Shown here: positions 44,065 to 52,675 of the stretch, piece by piece
Numbering within the stretch: position 1 is the stretch's first letter
How the letters are laid out: each line of letters opens with the position of its first letter
Source of the DNA: JADLAT01 sp964348795
Lineage (GTDB): Bacteria > Pseudomonadota > Alphaproteobacteria > Micavibrionales > Micavibrionaceae
Length of the DNA: 64,000 bases
NCBI GenBank assembly: GCA_964348795.1
Contig: CAYGDY010000007.1
Location: 45,212 to 109,211 of the forward strand
Direction: 5' to 3'
Notes under the pieces: model-generated
Database searches by the model: none
Told to the model about the DNA's origin: nothing
Seen by the model: the letters and a program-made list of their open reading frames with translations, nothing else
Program-made: the position numbers and the translations under genes

Positions 44065-44120
44065 AGTATCCATAATATAGTCGTTTGAGCAATGAATATA
44101 CACCCTTACGGACCCCCACA

Positions 44121-44157
44121 CTTTAAGCCTGCTTAAAGGCAGGCGGCGGGGGTGACG
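44121..44157. repeat. Fragment of the dispersed palindromic repeat
   Basis: GCCTGC (44127-44132) pairs with GCAGGC (44139-44144), followed by GGCGGGGGTGACGA. The same ending occurs at the right end of the larger repeat at 59939-60072. The fragment lies between the divergent epimerase and HAD phosphatase genes. Confidence 0.55.
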
Positions 44158-44201
44158 AGGATTCTTTGTATCATTTTTAATGAGAATGACTATAGTATTT
44201 T

Positions 44202-44900
44202 ATGCCCTATGACCTTGTGATTTTTGATTGTGATGGTACGCTGGTGGACAGCGAACGGTTGTATAATACCATCACGGCGGAGCTGTTGAATGGCTTGGGT
44301 TATGCCGAATATACGCCGGAGCTGTGTCTGGAACTGTTTGCGGGGTATAGCTGGTCCACCATCCGGCAGGAGCTGGAAATCCGGCATCAGGAAAAAATGC
44401 CAGATGACATTATAGGGCGCTATGTGCAACTGGCAGAAAAGCGGATGTACACGGATGTGCAAGCGGTGCCGGACGCGCTGGGGGTGGTGGAGCAATTGGG
44501 GCGGGAGTATAAACTCTGCGTGGCCTCGAATGGCGAACGCCATAATGTGCTTCAGAGTTTGGAGCTTACGGGCTTGATTCGGTGTTTTGCGGAAGAGCAT
44601 GTTTTTACCAAAATACAGGTGGCGCGCCCCAAGCCTGCGCCGGACCTGTTTTTGTTTGCCTGTGCACAAATGAGCGTTTCACCAGATAGGGCGGTCGTGA
44701 TCGAGGACAGTCTGACCGGTGTGCGAGCGGCGCGATCTGCCCATATTGATGTGATCGGGTTCGTGGGCACAGCCCACGATTCCGGTAGGCAAGCCGAAAT
44801 TTTACGTGATGCAGGGGCTTTCAGGGTGCTGGAACGGCTTATCCACATACCCGAAGCCATAGCAGACCAAAAAAGGGTTTATCCCGTCCCGTTGCTGTGA
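44202..44900 (+). CDS. HAD-superfamily phosphatase (phosphoglycolate phosphatase/beta-PGM-like)
   Basis: A 232-residue haloacid-dehalogenase hydrolase. Motif I is FDCDGTLVDSE at 8-18, motif II VASNG, motif III the Lys in RPKPAPDLF and motif IV VIEDSLTGVRAARSA. The helical cap between motifs I and II places it with phosphoglycolate phosphatase and beta-phosphoglucomutase relatives. The substrate is not determinable. Confidence 0.87.
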   Translation: MPYDLVIFDCDGTLVDSERLYNTITAELLNGLGYAEYTPELCLELFAGYSWSTIRQELEIRHQEKMPDDIIGRYVQLAEKRMYTDVQAVPDALGVVEQLGREYKLCVASNGERHNVLQSLELTGLIRCFAEEHVFTKIQVARPKPAPDLFLFACAQMSVSPDRAVVIEDSLTGVRAARSAHIDVIGFVGTAHDSGRQAEILRDAGAFRVLERLIHIPEAIADQKRVYPVPLL

Positions 44901-45016
44901 TAACGAGATAAAACTGCTTGCAATCGGGCGGAGGGCTGATTAAGTTGCCTGTCTGTCATGTACCTGCATGATTGCATATAAGACATAGTTTATAATTTTA
45001 AGATAAGGATACACTG

Positions 45017-45256
45017 ATGAGTGATATTGCCACCCGCGTGAAAAAGATTGTCGTCGAGCATTTGGGCGTTGACGAAGATAAAGTCACAGAAAAAGCCAGT
45101 TTTATTGATGATCTGGGGGCTGACTCTCTGGATACGGTTGAACTCGTTATGGCGTTCGAAGAAGAATTCAGCGTTGAGATTCCGGATGATGCGGCGGAAA
45201 AAATCCAGACGGTCGGCGACGCTGTATCCTTTATCAAGGAACACGCAACAGAATAA
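45017..45256 (+). CDS. acpP: Acyl carrier protein
   Basis: A 79-residue acidic helical protein that carries growing fatty acyl chains on 4'-phosphopantetheine. The attachment site is Ser37 in LGADSLDTVEL. AAGGA lies 7 nt before the ATG. It is followed by a clear terminator and then fabF, the usual order. Confidence 0.98.
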   Translation: MSDIATRVKKIVVEHLGVDEDKVTEKASFIDDLGADSLDTVELVMAFEEEFSVEIPDDAAEKIQTVGDAVSFIKEHATE

Positions 45257-45302
45257 GGTCTTCCCATGAAGACAATTTTGTTTGTATAAAAAAATAGACG
45301 TT

Positions 45303-45333
45303 CAGCCGCCCTTGTGCGGCTGTCTTGTTTTTC
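45303..45333 (+). terminator. Rho-independent terminator after acpP
   Basis: CAGCCGC (45303-45309) pairs perfectly with GCGGCTG (45316-45322), followed by TCTTGTTTTTC. It lies between acpP and fabF and may be partly read through, keeping acpP at higher level than fabF. Confidence 0.75.
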
Positions 45334-45351
45334 TAAGTCTAGAGGTAGGAT

Positions 45352-46623
45352 ATGAAACGCGTTGTTGTAACTGGGATGGGCATGGTATCTCCGCTGGGTG
45401 TGGGGGTGGACCATAACTGGAAAAGCCTGACCGCCGGAAAAAGCGGCATTTGTAAGATATCTCATTTTGATTTAACTGATGTGGCTTCGCATGTGGCAGG
45501 TGTTGTGCCGCGTACGGCAGATGAAAACCCGACAGACGGTGCGTTCAATCCTGATCTGTTTATGGCCCCGAAGGACCAGCGTAAAACGGATGTGTTTATT
45601 ACCTACGCTATGGCCGCGGCGCAGGAAGCCATTGCCGATTCCGGTTGGAAACCCACAGAAGAAGAAGACTTGAATGCGACCGGTGTTCTCATTGGCTCTG
45701 GTATCGGAGGTCTTTTAACGACATACGAGGCCGTGACAGTGATGAATGAACGCGGTCCGCGCCGTTTATCACCCTTTACCGTTCCCGCCCAGTTGATCAA
45801 TCTGGCTTCGGGGCAGGTGTCCATTCACTATGGTTTTCGGGGGCCGAATCACTCTGTGGTAACGGCATGTGCTACGGGCACGCACGCGATTGGCGATGCG
45901 GCACGGATGGTGGCGCTGGAGGATGCGGAGGTGATGATTGCGGGCGGGGCCGAGGCCGCCGTGAATCGCTTTGGGGTGTCGAGCTTTGCCGCCGCCCGTG
46001 CTCTTTCGACAGGGTATAATGATCGTCCGTCCGAGGCTTCGCGTCCGTTTGACGAGGGCCGCGATGGGTTCGTGATCGCCGAAGGGGCCGGCATTGTGGT
46101 GCTGGAAGAATACGAGCATGCAAAAAAACGCGGGGCCAAGATTTACGGGGAAGTGATCGGTTACGGCATGTCGGGCGATGCACACCATATTACCTCTCCG
46201 GCGGAAGATGGTAACGGCGGATTTCGGGCGATGCAGGCGGCCTTGAAGCGGGCGGGCTGTAACCCCGAAGATATTGATTACATCAACGCGCATGGCACCT
46301 CGACCCCTATGGGGGACGGTATTGAATGTGGTGCGGTCAAACGGCTGTTTGCGGGTGCGCTGGACCGTGTGTCCATGTCCTCGACCAAATCGGCCATCGG
46401 GCATTTGCTGGGCGCGGCGGGCGCTGTGGAGGCGATTTATTCTTTAAAAGCCATTCAAACGGGTGTTGTGCCGCCAACCCTCAACCTTGAAAATGTGTCG
46501 GAAGCCTGCCAAGGGATTGATCTGGTGCCTAAAGTAGCCAAGCAGAAAAAAGTCCGCACCGTGCTGTCCAATTCCTTTGGTTTTGGCGGGACGAATGCGT
46601 CTCTGGTTATGCGGGCGGTTTAG
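45352..46623 (+). CDS. fabF: Beta-ketoacyl-ACP synthase II
   Basis: Condenses malonyl-ACP with acyl-ACP in fatty-acid elongation. It is 423 residues long. The active-site Cys173 is in VTACATGTHAIGDA, with the two histidines in NAHGTSTPMGD (about residue 313) and AIGHLLGAAGAVEA (about 349). GFGGTNAS is at the C-terminus. AGAGG lies before the ATG. Confidence 0.97.
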   Translation: MKRVVVTGMGMVSPLGVGVDHNWKSLTAGKSGICKISHFDLTDVASHVAGVVPRTADENPTDGAFNPDLFMAPKDQRKTDVFITYAMAAAQEAIADSGWKPTEEEDLNATGVLIGSGIGGLLTTYEAVTVMNERGPRRLSPFTVPAQLINLASGQVSIHYGFRGPNHSVVTACATGTHAIGDAARMVALEDAEVMIAGGAEAAVNRFGVSSFAAARALSTGYNDRPSEASRPFDEGRDGFVIAEGAGIVVLEEYEHAKKRGAKIYGEVIGYGMSGDAHHITSPAEDGNGGFRAMQAALKRAGCNPEDIDYINAHGTSTPMGDGIECGAVKRLFAGALDRVSMSSTKSAIGHLLGAAGAVEAIYSLKAIQTGVVPPTLNLENVSEACQGIDLVPKVAKQKKVRTVLSNSFGFGGTNASLVMRAV

Positions 46624-46679
46624 GGGTTGTCATCCCGAGCGTAGTCGAGGGATCTTATAGGTCTTTTAAAAGAAGGCTC

Positions 46680-46750
46680 CGTCACTCCCGCGTAGGCGGG
46701 AGTCCAGCTTAAGGACTTTTTTCTGGATGCCCGCCTTCGCGAGCATGACG
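46680..46750. repeat. Dispersed palindromic repeat copy
   Basis: The outer arms CGTCACTCCCGCG (46680-46692) and CGCGAGCATGACG (46738-46750) are imperfect inverted repeats, with an inner AGTCCAG/CTGGAT pair. A related CATCCCGAGC...TCGAGGGAT hairpin sits at 46631-46652. To the right, ATGTCGGATTTTT (from 46758) matches the flank of the copy at 60740. The unit occupies most of the 184 bp fabF-mltG gap. Confidence 0.65.
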
Positions 46751-46807
46751 AGGAAGGATGTCGGATTTTTTTATCCTAAATGATTTTGCTAAAAAGGCGG
46801 TGGGCAG

Positions 46808-47821
46808 ATGAATTTGAAGACATATATTCCCAAACTTCTGGCCCTGTCTCTTTACACGCTCACCATTCTCACAGTGTTGTTTGCCGGTGCATTCTGGTGG
46901 GCCTCTGTCGCGTTTAACAAGGCGGGGCCTTCTGCTGAAACGCGCTATGTCGTGATTCCCTTGGGGGTGGGTCTCAGGGGTATTGCCGATATTTTGCGAT
47001 CAGAAGGTGTGGTGGAAAATCCCTATATCTTTATCTTCGGGACGCGGGTCGTGGGAGCGCAAGCTGAATTGAAAGCCGGAGAATACGAATTTCTTCCTCG
47101 CCTGTCCCCGCGTGCGATTATGGAGCAGATCAAAGCCGGAAAGATTTTCGAGCGGAAAATTACTATTCCAGAGGGACTGACCAATTTTGAGATCAAAACA
47201 CTTTTGCTGGCGCGGGAGGATCTGTCCAAAACGGTGCAGTGGAAACTCCCCCGTTCTGAAGGGGTTTATCTCCCTGAAACCTATCACTACCAAAAAGGTG
47301 AGCGCGTTTCTGTGGTCATGGACCGGATGCGAGAGGCCATGACGAAAATGCTGGATACGCTGTGGTTCGCGCGTGCGCCTGATGTGCCTTTGAAAACGAA
47401 GGAGGAGGTGCTTGTGCTCGCCTCCATCGTGGAAAAGGAAACAGGAAAGCCAGACGAACGGGCGCGGATCGCGGGCGTGTTTTATAACCGCCTTAAAATC
47501 GGGATGCCGCTTCAAAGTGACCCGACTGTTATTTACGGAATCACAAAAGGCGTGCCGGAACAGGGCGGGCAGGGGCCGCTCGGGCGGCGGCTGTTGTCAA
47601 AGGATCTTCAAACCCCTTCGCCCTATAACACCTATCTGAATAAGGGCTTGCCGCCCTCCCCGATCTGCAATGTGGGGCGGGCCGCTCTGGAGGCTGTGCT
47701 CCACCCCGAACAGCACGATTATCTGTATTTCGTGGCCGATGGCACGGGCGGGCATGTTTTTGCCCGTACACTGGCGGAGCATAACAGGAATGTGGCGCAG
47801 TGGCGGCGGGTGCGGGATTGA
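46808..47821 (+). CDS. mltG: Endolytic murein transglycosylase MltG
   Basis: An inner-membrane enzyme that cuts nascent peptidoglycan and sets glycan chain ends. It is 337 residues long with one N-terminal transmembrane helix (about 13-32), a LysM-like part (YVVIPLGVGLRGIADILRSE) and the YceG domain. The catalytic glutamate is in VLASIVEKETG near residue 208-216, followed by RIAGVFYNRLKIGMPLQSDP. Its position after fabF is conserved widely. Confidence 0.94.
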   Translation: MNLKTYIPKLLALSLYTLTILTVLFAGAFWWASVAFNKAGPSAETRYVVIPLGVGLRGIADILRSEGVVENPYIFIFGTRVVGAQAELKAGEYEFLPRLSPRAIMEQIKAGKIFERKITIPEGLTNFEIKTLLLAREDLSKTVQWKLPRSEGVYLPETYHYQKGERVSVVMDRMREAMTKMLDTLWFARAPDVPLKTKEEVLVLASIVEKETGKPDERARIAGVFYNRLKIGMPLQSDPTVIYGITKGVPEQGGQGPLGRRLLSKDLQTPSPYNTYLNKGLPPSPICNVGRAALEAVLHPEQHDYLYFVADGTGGHVFARTLAEHNRNVAQWRRVRD

Positions 47822-47904
47822 ACGATTTTTTTTGCAATTCCGTCTAAAACCCTCTATAAACAATCACCTTCAAACATGGAAAACAGCGAAGAGCGCGGAA
47901 AAAG

Positions 47905-48801
47905 ATGACCCAGAATATACAAGGCGGGAATGTGATTAACCTGAAAGTGGGCTTGGCAGAAATGCTCAAGGGCGGCGTGATTATGGACGTCGTAACGGCG
48001 GATCAGGCCAAAATCGCCGAGGATGCGGGCGCGGTGGCGGTGATGGCGCTGGAGCGCGTGCCGTCCGATATCCGCAAGGCGGGCGGTGTTGCGCGGATGA
48101 GTCCGCCGGAGCTGGTGCAGGAGATTATGTCTGCGGTGTCTATCCCCGTCATGGCCAAATGCCGGATCGGGCATTTTGCCGAAGCGCAGATTTTGGAGGC
48201 CATCGGGGTGGATTATATTGATGAATCCGAAGTCCTGACACCCGCCGATGAAGAATACCATATCAACAAGCAGGATTTTAAAGTCCCCTTCGTGTGCGGG
48301 GCGAAAAATCTGGGCGAGGCCCTGCGCCGAATTGGCGAAGGTGCGGCCCTGATGCGCACCAAGGGGGAGCCTGGTACGGGTAATATTGTCGAGGCTGTGC
48401 GCCACTTACGCCAGATCAATCAGGATATCCGCCGGATTACAGTGCTGGAGGATTCTGAGCTGATGACCGAGGCTAAAAATCTGGGCGCGCCGTTCGAGCT
48501 GGTGAAACTGGTGAAACAACTGGGCCGCTTGCCCGTGCCGAATTTTGCGGCGGGCGGTGTTGCCACCCCTGCGGATGCGGCGCTGTGTATGCAACTGGGG
48601 GCGGAGACGGTGTTTGTGGGTTCAGGCATTTTTAAATCGGATAACCCCGCCAAGTTTGCCAAGGCGATTGTCAAGGCCACTGCGCATTACAATGACCCCA
48701 AAATGGTGCTGGAGGCCTCTAAGGGGCTTGGCGAGGCGATGCGCGGCGTGGCGCTCGACACCATCGAGGACGGCATGCGTATGGCCAATCGGGGGTGGTA
48801 G
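47905..48801 (+). CDS. pdxS: Pyridoxal 5'-phosphate synthase, synthase subunit
   Basis: Makes PLP from ribose 5-phosphate, glyceraldehyde 3-phosphate and ammonia, the DXP-independent route. It is a 298-residue (beta/alpha)8 barrel of normal length. Signatures include MKGGVIMDVV-like LKGGVIMDVVTADQAKIAED, VMALERVPSDIRKAGGVARM, VMAKCRIGHFAEAQIL and FAAGGVATPADAALCMQLGA. It receives ammonia from PdxT, encoded just downstream beyond one extra ORF. Confidence 0.97.
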   Translation: MTQNIQGGNVINLKVGLAEMLKGGVIMDVVTADQAKIAEDAGAVAVMALERVPSDIRKAGGVARMSPPELVQEIMSAVSIPVMAKCRIGHFAEAQILEAIGVDYIDESEVLTPADEEYHINKQDFKVPFVCGAKNLGEALRRIGEGAALMRTKGEPGTGNIVEAVRHLRQINQDIRRITVLEDSELMTEAKNLGAPFELVKLVKQLGRLPVPNFAAGGVATPADAALCMQLGAETVFVGSGIFKSDNPAKFAKAIVKATAHYNDPKMVLEASKGLGEAMRGVALDTIEDGMRMANRGW

Positions 48802-48841
48802 AAAGATTTTCTAACTGAGTAACAATAATGAGTGAGCTGTA

Positions 48842-49252
48842 ATGATAAATTATAAAAACGAAAATGAGTTAAGAGAGCCGACGGGACTGAACCTTTTACT
48901 CACATTCCTTGACTCTGCAGGGCAAGGGAAGCAGATTGAAGCTACACTGATAAACCATAAAAATGTTCGCACTTTAAAAGTTACGCCGTATATAAAGTTG
49001 CCTAGGAAAAGAGAAGAATTTAATACTCTTGTTATGAAGGTGCTAAAAAACACAACTGTATCAGAGGATCTCTATGATGCTCAGAACTGGAATCTTCTAA
49101 TTGCTATGAATGAGGTTGAGTTAGATCATCAAGGTCAGTATATAAGTATGCATGGGGACAATGCTTTAGAGAAAACTGTTAGTTCCATTGAGGCATACAA
49201 CAAAAATCAGGAATTGGCAGACACTCTCTTTGACCCATTAGCTTTGAATTGA
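48842..49252 (+). CDS. Hypothetical AT-rich ORF between pdxS and pdxT
   Basis: A 136-residue soluble protein of unknown family (MINYKNENELREPTGLNLLL start). It is markedly more AT-rich than pdxS and pdxT, with many AAA, AAT and ATA codons. It has no signal peptide or membrane segment. Its stop overlaps the pdxT start in TGATG, so translation of pdxT may depend on it. The interruption of an otherwise tight gene pair suggests an insertion. Confidence 0.6.
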   Translation: MINYKNENELREPTGLNLLLTFLDSAGQGKQIEATLINHKNVRTLKVTPYIKLPRKREEFNTLVMKVLKNTTVSEDLYDAQNWNLLIAMNEVELDHQGQYISMHGDNALEKTVSSIEAYNKNQELADTLFDPLALN

Positions 49253-49881
49253 TGAAAAACAAATGTATTATCGGTGTTCTGGCCCTCCAAGGTGCGGTGG
49301 AGCCGCATAAACCCCATATCGAGGCGTGTGGGGCGCAGTTTCGCGCGGTGAAAACACCCGAGGCGTTTGACGCGGTGGATGGGTTTATCCTGCCAGGCGG
49401 GGAGAGCACCACGATGCTCAAGTTGATCGACATTTTTGGCCTGTGGGACTCTTTGGCTCGCAATTTCGAGCGAAAACCCGTCTGGGGCATTTGTGCGGGG
49501 GCAATTTTGATGGCTGAAACAGTTTACAGGGATGTTGACATTCCCCTCACCCCATCCCTCTCCCCAGAGGGGAGAGGGGGCAAAGAAAGGGAGATTCAAA
49601 AATCTTTTGGCCTGTTGCCACTCACGATCCAGCGGAACGGCTATGGGCGGCAACTGGATAGCCACACCGCGCAGGTGAACGGTTACACGGTCTCTTTTAT
49701 CCGCGCTCCTGTGATCACCGCGCTGGGGGCGGGGGTGGAAACGCTGGCCACGCATGAGGGTGCGTCCGTCTGGGTCAAGTCCAGACAGTATATGGCAACA
49801 ACATTTCACCCCGAATTGACACCCGCGTTTCCCTCCCCCATGCACCGGATGTTCGTTGACTTGGTGCGGAAAAACCCATAA
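49252..49881 (+). CDS. pdxT: Pyridoxal 5'-phosphate synthase, glutaminase subunit (with an in-frame repeat insertion)
   Basis: A class I glutamine amidotransferase that feeds ammonia to PdxS. It is 209 residues long. LALQGAVEPHKPHIEACG is at the N-terminus, FILPGGESTTMLKLI follows, the nucleophile is in GICAGAIL and the His-Glu pair is in TTFHPELTP. Between the nucleophile segment and SFGLLPLTIQRNGYGRQLDS there are about 20 extra residues (DIPLTPSLSPEGRGGKE) encoded by a palindromic repeat at 49543-49580. Relatives normally pass this point with a short loop. The reading frame is kept. The ATG at 49252 is preferred to the TTG at 49249. Confidence 0.92.
   Translation: MKNKCIIGVLALQGAVEPHKPHIEACGAQFRAVKTPEAFDAVDGFILPGGESTTMLKLIDIFGLWDSLARNFERKPVWGICAGAILMAETVYRDVDIPLTPSLSPEGRGGKEREIQKSFGLLPLTIQRNGYGRQLDSHTAQVNGYTVSFIRAPVITALGAGVETLATHEGASVWVKSRQYMATTFHPELTPAFPSPMHRMFVDLVRKNP
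49543..49580. repeat. Palindromic repeat inside pdxT
   Basis: CCCTCTCCCC (49556-49565) pairs perfectly with GGGGAGAGGG (49569-49578) around a 3-base loop, preceded by CCCCTCACCCCAT. The element is in frame with pdxT and encodes PLTPSLSPEGRGG. Peptides of this kind appear, from memory, in many unrelated proteobacterial proteins as translations of a dispersed intergenic palindrome. Confidence 0.8.
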
Positions 49882-49892
49882 AACTGACGCCT

Positions 49893-51311
49893 ATGACACG
49901 CTATATTTCCACCAGAGGGCATGGCGCGGGCAAGGGCTCTGCCTCCAAGAATTTTGAAGAAGTCCTGCTGGAAGGGCTGGCCCCTGATGGTGGCTTGTAT
50001 GTGCCGGATTCTTTCCCTGTGTTCGATACGCGGGATCTGGAGCGTATGGCGGGTTTGCCCTACACGGAAATTGCCATGCAGGTTATGTTGCCCTTTATCG
50101 GGGCGGCGATTGACCATAAAGCTTTCCGGAAAATCCTTCATGAGACCTATGCCGGTGATGTATTTGATCATGCGAGCGTTGCGCCCTTGGTTCAGCTGGG
50201 GCCCCATATCTGGAATATGGAGCTTCACCGTGGGCCGACCTTGGCGTTCAAGGATGTCGCGCTCCAGCTTTTAGGCCGGCTGTTTGATCATGTGCTGGAG
50301 AAAAAGAAAAGACGAGTGACGATTGTAGGGGCCACCTCCGGTGATACGGGGTCAGCGGCGATTGAAGGGTGCAAGTCCTGTAAGAACGTGGATATTTTTA
50401 TCCTGCATCCCAAGGACCGTGTGTCGGAGGTTCAGCGGCGGCAGATGACAACTGTTAAGGGCGGTAATATCTATAATCTGGCTGTGGAGGGCACGTTTGA
50501 CGATTGCCAGAACCTCGTGAAGGCGATGTTCAACGATGCAAAGTTCCGGGCCGAAATGAATTTGTCGGCTATCAATTCCATCAACTGGGCGCGGATTATG
50601 GCGCAGATTGTCTATTATTTTACCTCGGCACTGGCGCTGGGCGCGCCTGCCCGCGAAGTTGCGTTTAGCATCCCCACAGGCAATTTCGGGAATGTGTACG
50701 CCGCCCATGTGGCGCGTAAAATGGGTTTGCCGATCAAGCGCCTTGTGATCTCTACGAACCGGAACGATATCCTGACCCGCTTTTTTGAAACGGGAGAGAT
50801 GAAAATGACGGGGGTTGAAAAATCCCTCAGCCCGTCCATGGATATCCAGATTTCCAGCAATTTCGAGCGGTATCTGTTTGAACTTCTGGGGTATGATCCT
50901 TTGCAACTCACGGCTGTCATGAACCTCTTCAAGCAAAATGGGCGCTTCACGCTCGATGAGTCCCTGATGGCCCGCGCCCGTAAGGATTTTTCGGCGCACC
51001 GGTGTGATGATGCGAACACGATCAAGATCATCAAGCAATGCTATGACGAAACAGCCGAGGTGATTGACCCGCATACGGCGGTTGCGCTCTCTGGCGCATT
51101 GGCGCTGAAGGACGATCCGGCGGTGCCGATTGTTTCGCTGGCCTGCGCGCATGCGGCCAAATTCCCCGATGCGGTTGAGCAGGCCATCGGGCGGCGGCCC
51201 GCCTTGCCGGAGCGTTTGTCTGATCTTCTGGAGCGGCCAGAGCGCCTGACCCCCGTTCCCAATAACATGCCGATTATACAAGAGTATATCCGAAAACATT
51301 CACGGGTTTAA
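49893..51311 (+). CDS. thrC: Threonine synthase
   Basis: A PLP enzyme that converts O-phosphohomoserine to threonine. It is 472 residues long, the longer fold type found in proteobacteria and yeast. The start is YISTRGHGAGKGSASKNFEE. The PLP lysine is in GPTLAFKDVALQLLG, about residue 118, followed by VGATSGDTGSAAIEG and IPTGNFGNVYAAHVARKMG. It starts 11 bp after pdxT and is followed by an M16 peptidase. Confidence 0.96.
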   Translation: MTRYISTRGHGAGKGSASKNFEEVLLEGLAPDGGLYVPDSFPVFDTRDLERMAGLPYTEIAMQVMLPFIGAAIDHKAFRKILHETYAGDVFDHASVAPLVQLGPHIWNMELHRGPTLAFKDVALQLLGRLFDHVLEKKKRRVTIVGATSGDTGSAAIEGCKSCKNVDIFILHPKDRVSEVQRRQMTTVKGGNIYNLAVEGTFDDCQNLVKAMFNDAKFRAEMNLSAINSINWARIMAQIVYYFTSALALGAPAREVAFSIPTGNFGNVYAAHVARKMGLPIKRLVISTNRNDILTRFFETGEMKMTGVEKSLSPSMDIQISSNFERYLFELLGYDPLQLTAVMNLFKQNGRFTLDESLMARARKDFSAHRCDDANTIKIIKQCYDETAEVIDPHTAVALSGALALKDDPAVPIVSLACAHAAKFPDAVEQAIGRRPALPERLSDLLERPERLTPVPNNMPIIQEYIRKHSRV

Positions 51312-51335
51312 ATTGCCATAAGGATTACCTACACC

Positions 51336-52598
51336 ATGACAGGAATCAAAACCACCACACTGGATAACGGCTTGCGGATTGTGACCGATACGGTGGAGGG
51401 GATGCACACGACGGCGCTGGGGATCTGGGTCGGTGTGGGCACGCGGCACGAGCACCTGCCGGAAAACGGCGTGGCGCATATGGTGGAGCATATGCTGTTC
51501 AAGGGCACGAAACAGCGCAATGCGCTCCAGATTGTCGAGGAACTCGAAACTGTGGGGGCCTCTGTCAATGCTTATACCAGTCGTGAACTGACCAGCTATC
51601 ACGTGCATTTACTCAAAGAGGATGCGGGGCTGGGCCTGGAAGTCCTCTCTGATATGTATCTGCATTCGGTGTTACCTGACGAGGAAATAGAGCGCGAGCG
51701 CGATGTCATCATTCAGGAAATCGGGATGAACAACGATACACCCGATGATCTGATCTTTGACCAGTATTTTGAAACGGCCTTTCCAGCGCAAGCCATGGGC
51801 GCGCCCGTACTGGGGCGGGAGGCCAATATCACGGACATGAAACGTGATATGATGGCGCGGCACATTGCCCGTTTTTATACGCCCGCCCATAGTGTTGTGA
51901 CGGCGGCGGGGGCTGTCAACCATGCACAGTTTGTAGAGCAAGTGCAGGCACGGCTGGGCCAGATGCCCCGCGCAAAGGCCGAGCCCGAGCAAAAGGCGTT
52001 GTATCAGGGCGGAGAATGCCGAACGGAAAAAACGCTGGAGCAGGCACATATTGTGCTGGGGTTTGAAGGGCTTCACCGTTTTGATCCCGATTATTACGCG
52101 GTACAGGTTCTCTCAACCCTTCTGGGCGGCGGGATGTCCTCCCGCCTGTTTCAGGAAATTCGGGAAAAGCGGGGGTTGGTCTATTCGATCTTTTCCTTCC
52201 ATGCGGGGTATCAGGATACGGGCCAGTTTGGGGTCTATGCGGGCACAGGGCCTGATAAACTGGGCGAGATCATGCCTGTGATCTGCGAGGAGCTGATGAA
52301 AGTCACGCATGCGGTGGAGGAGATTGAAATTGCGCGCGCCAAGGCACAAATGAAGGCCAGTACGCTCATGGGGCTGGAATCCATGATGACGCGGGCCGAT
52401 ACGCTTGCCAAACATATGATTTTTCGTGATCAGGCCTATGATATTGCCAGCCAGATTGCGGCTATTGATGCGGTCAGTGCACCCGATCTTCTGCGCTGTG
52501 CTAGACGGATATTTCAAACGGCTCAGACCTTGGCCGCGCTGGGCCCTGTGAAAAAGCTGGAATCCTTGGGGAAAATAAAAGAGTGGATGGCCGCATAA
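51336..52598 (+). CDS. M16-family zinc peptidase (mitochondrial processing peptidase-like)
   Basis: A 420-residue peptidase with the inverted zinc motif HMVEH (His48, Glu51, His52) in GVAHMVEHMLFKGT, and the downstream acidic ligand region near REREVDVI-like IERERDVIIQEIGMNNDTPD. The second half-domain is present and includes GGGMSSRLFQEIREKRGLVY. Alphaproteobacterial homologues are the relatives of the mitochondrial beta-MPP. The place after thrC is conserved in the class. Confidence 0.93.
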   Translation: MTGIKTTTLDNGLRIVTDTVEGMHTTALGIWVGVGTRHEHLPENGVAHMVEHMLFKGTKQRNALQIVEELETVGASVNAYTSRELTSYHVHLLKEDAGLGLEVLSDMYLHSVLPDEEIERERDVIIQEIGMNNDTPDDLIFDQYFETAFPAQAMGAPVLGREANITDMKRDMMARHIARFYTPAHSVVTAAGAVNHAQFVEQVQARLGQMPRAKAEPEQKALYQGGECRTEKTLEQAHIVLGFEGLHRFDPDYYAVQVLSTLLGGGMSSRLFQEIREKRGLVYSIFSFHAGYQDTGQFGVYAGTGPDKLGEIMPVICEELMKVTHAVEEIEIARAKAQMKASTLMGLESMMTRADTLAKHMIFRDQAYDIASQIAAIDAVSAPDLLRCARRIFQTAQTLAALGPVKKLESLGKIKEWMAA

Positions 52599-52675
52599 GG
52601 GGATTTTGCGTTTGCCTGCCCTTTTCTTTTCGCGGTATGATGAGCCAGCGATAAGGCTGAAAGGGTTTTTCTAAA

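Noticed and set aside
49249..49251. TTG as the pdxT start
   Set aside because: An ATG immediately follows and overlaps the upstream stop in the usual TGATG arrangement.
52599..52675. Manganese (yybP-ykoY) riboswitch before the TerC gene
   Set aside because: The leader is only 77 bp and shows no recognisable conserved riboswitch core.
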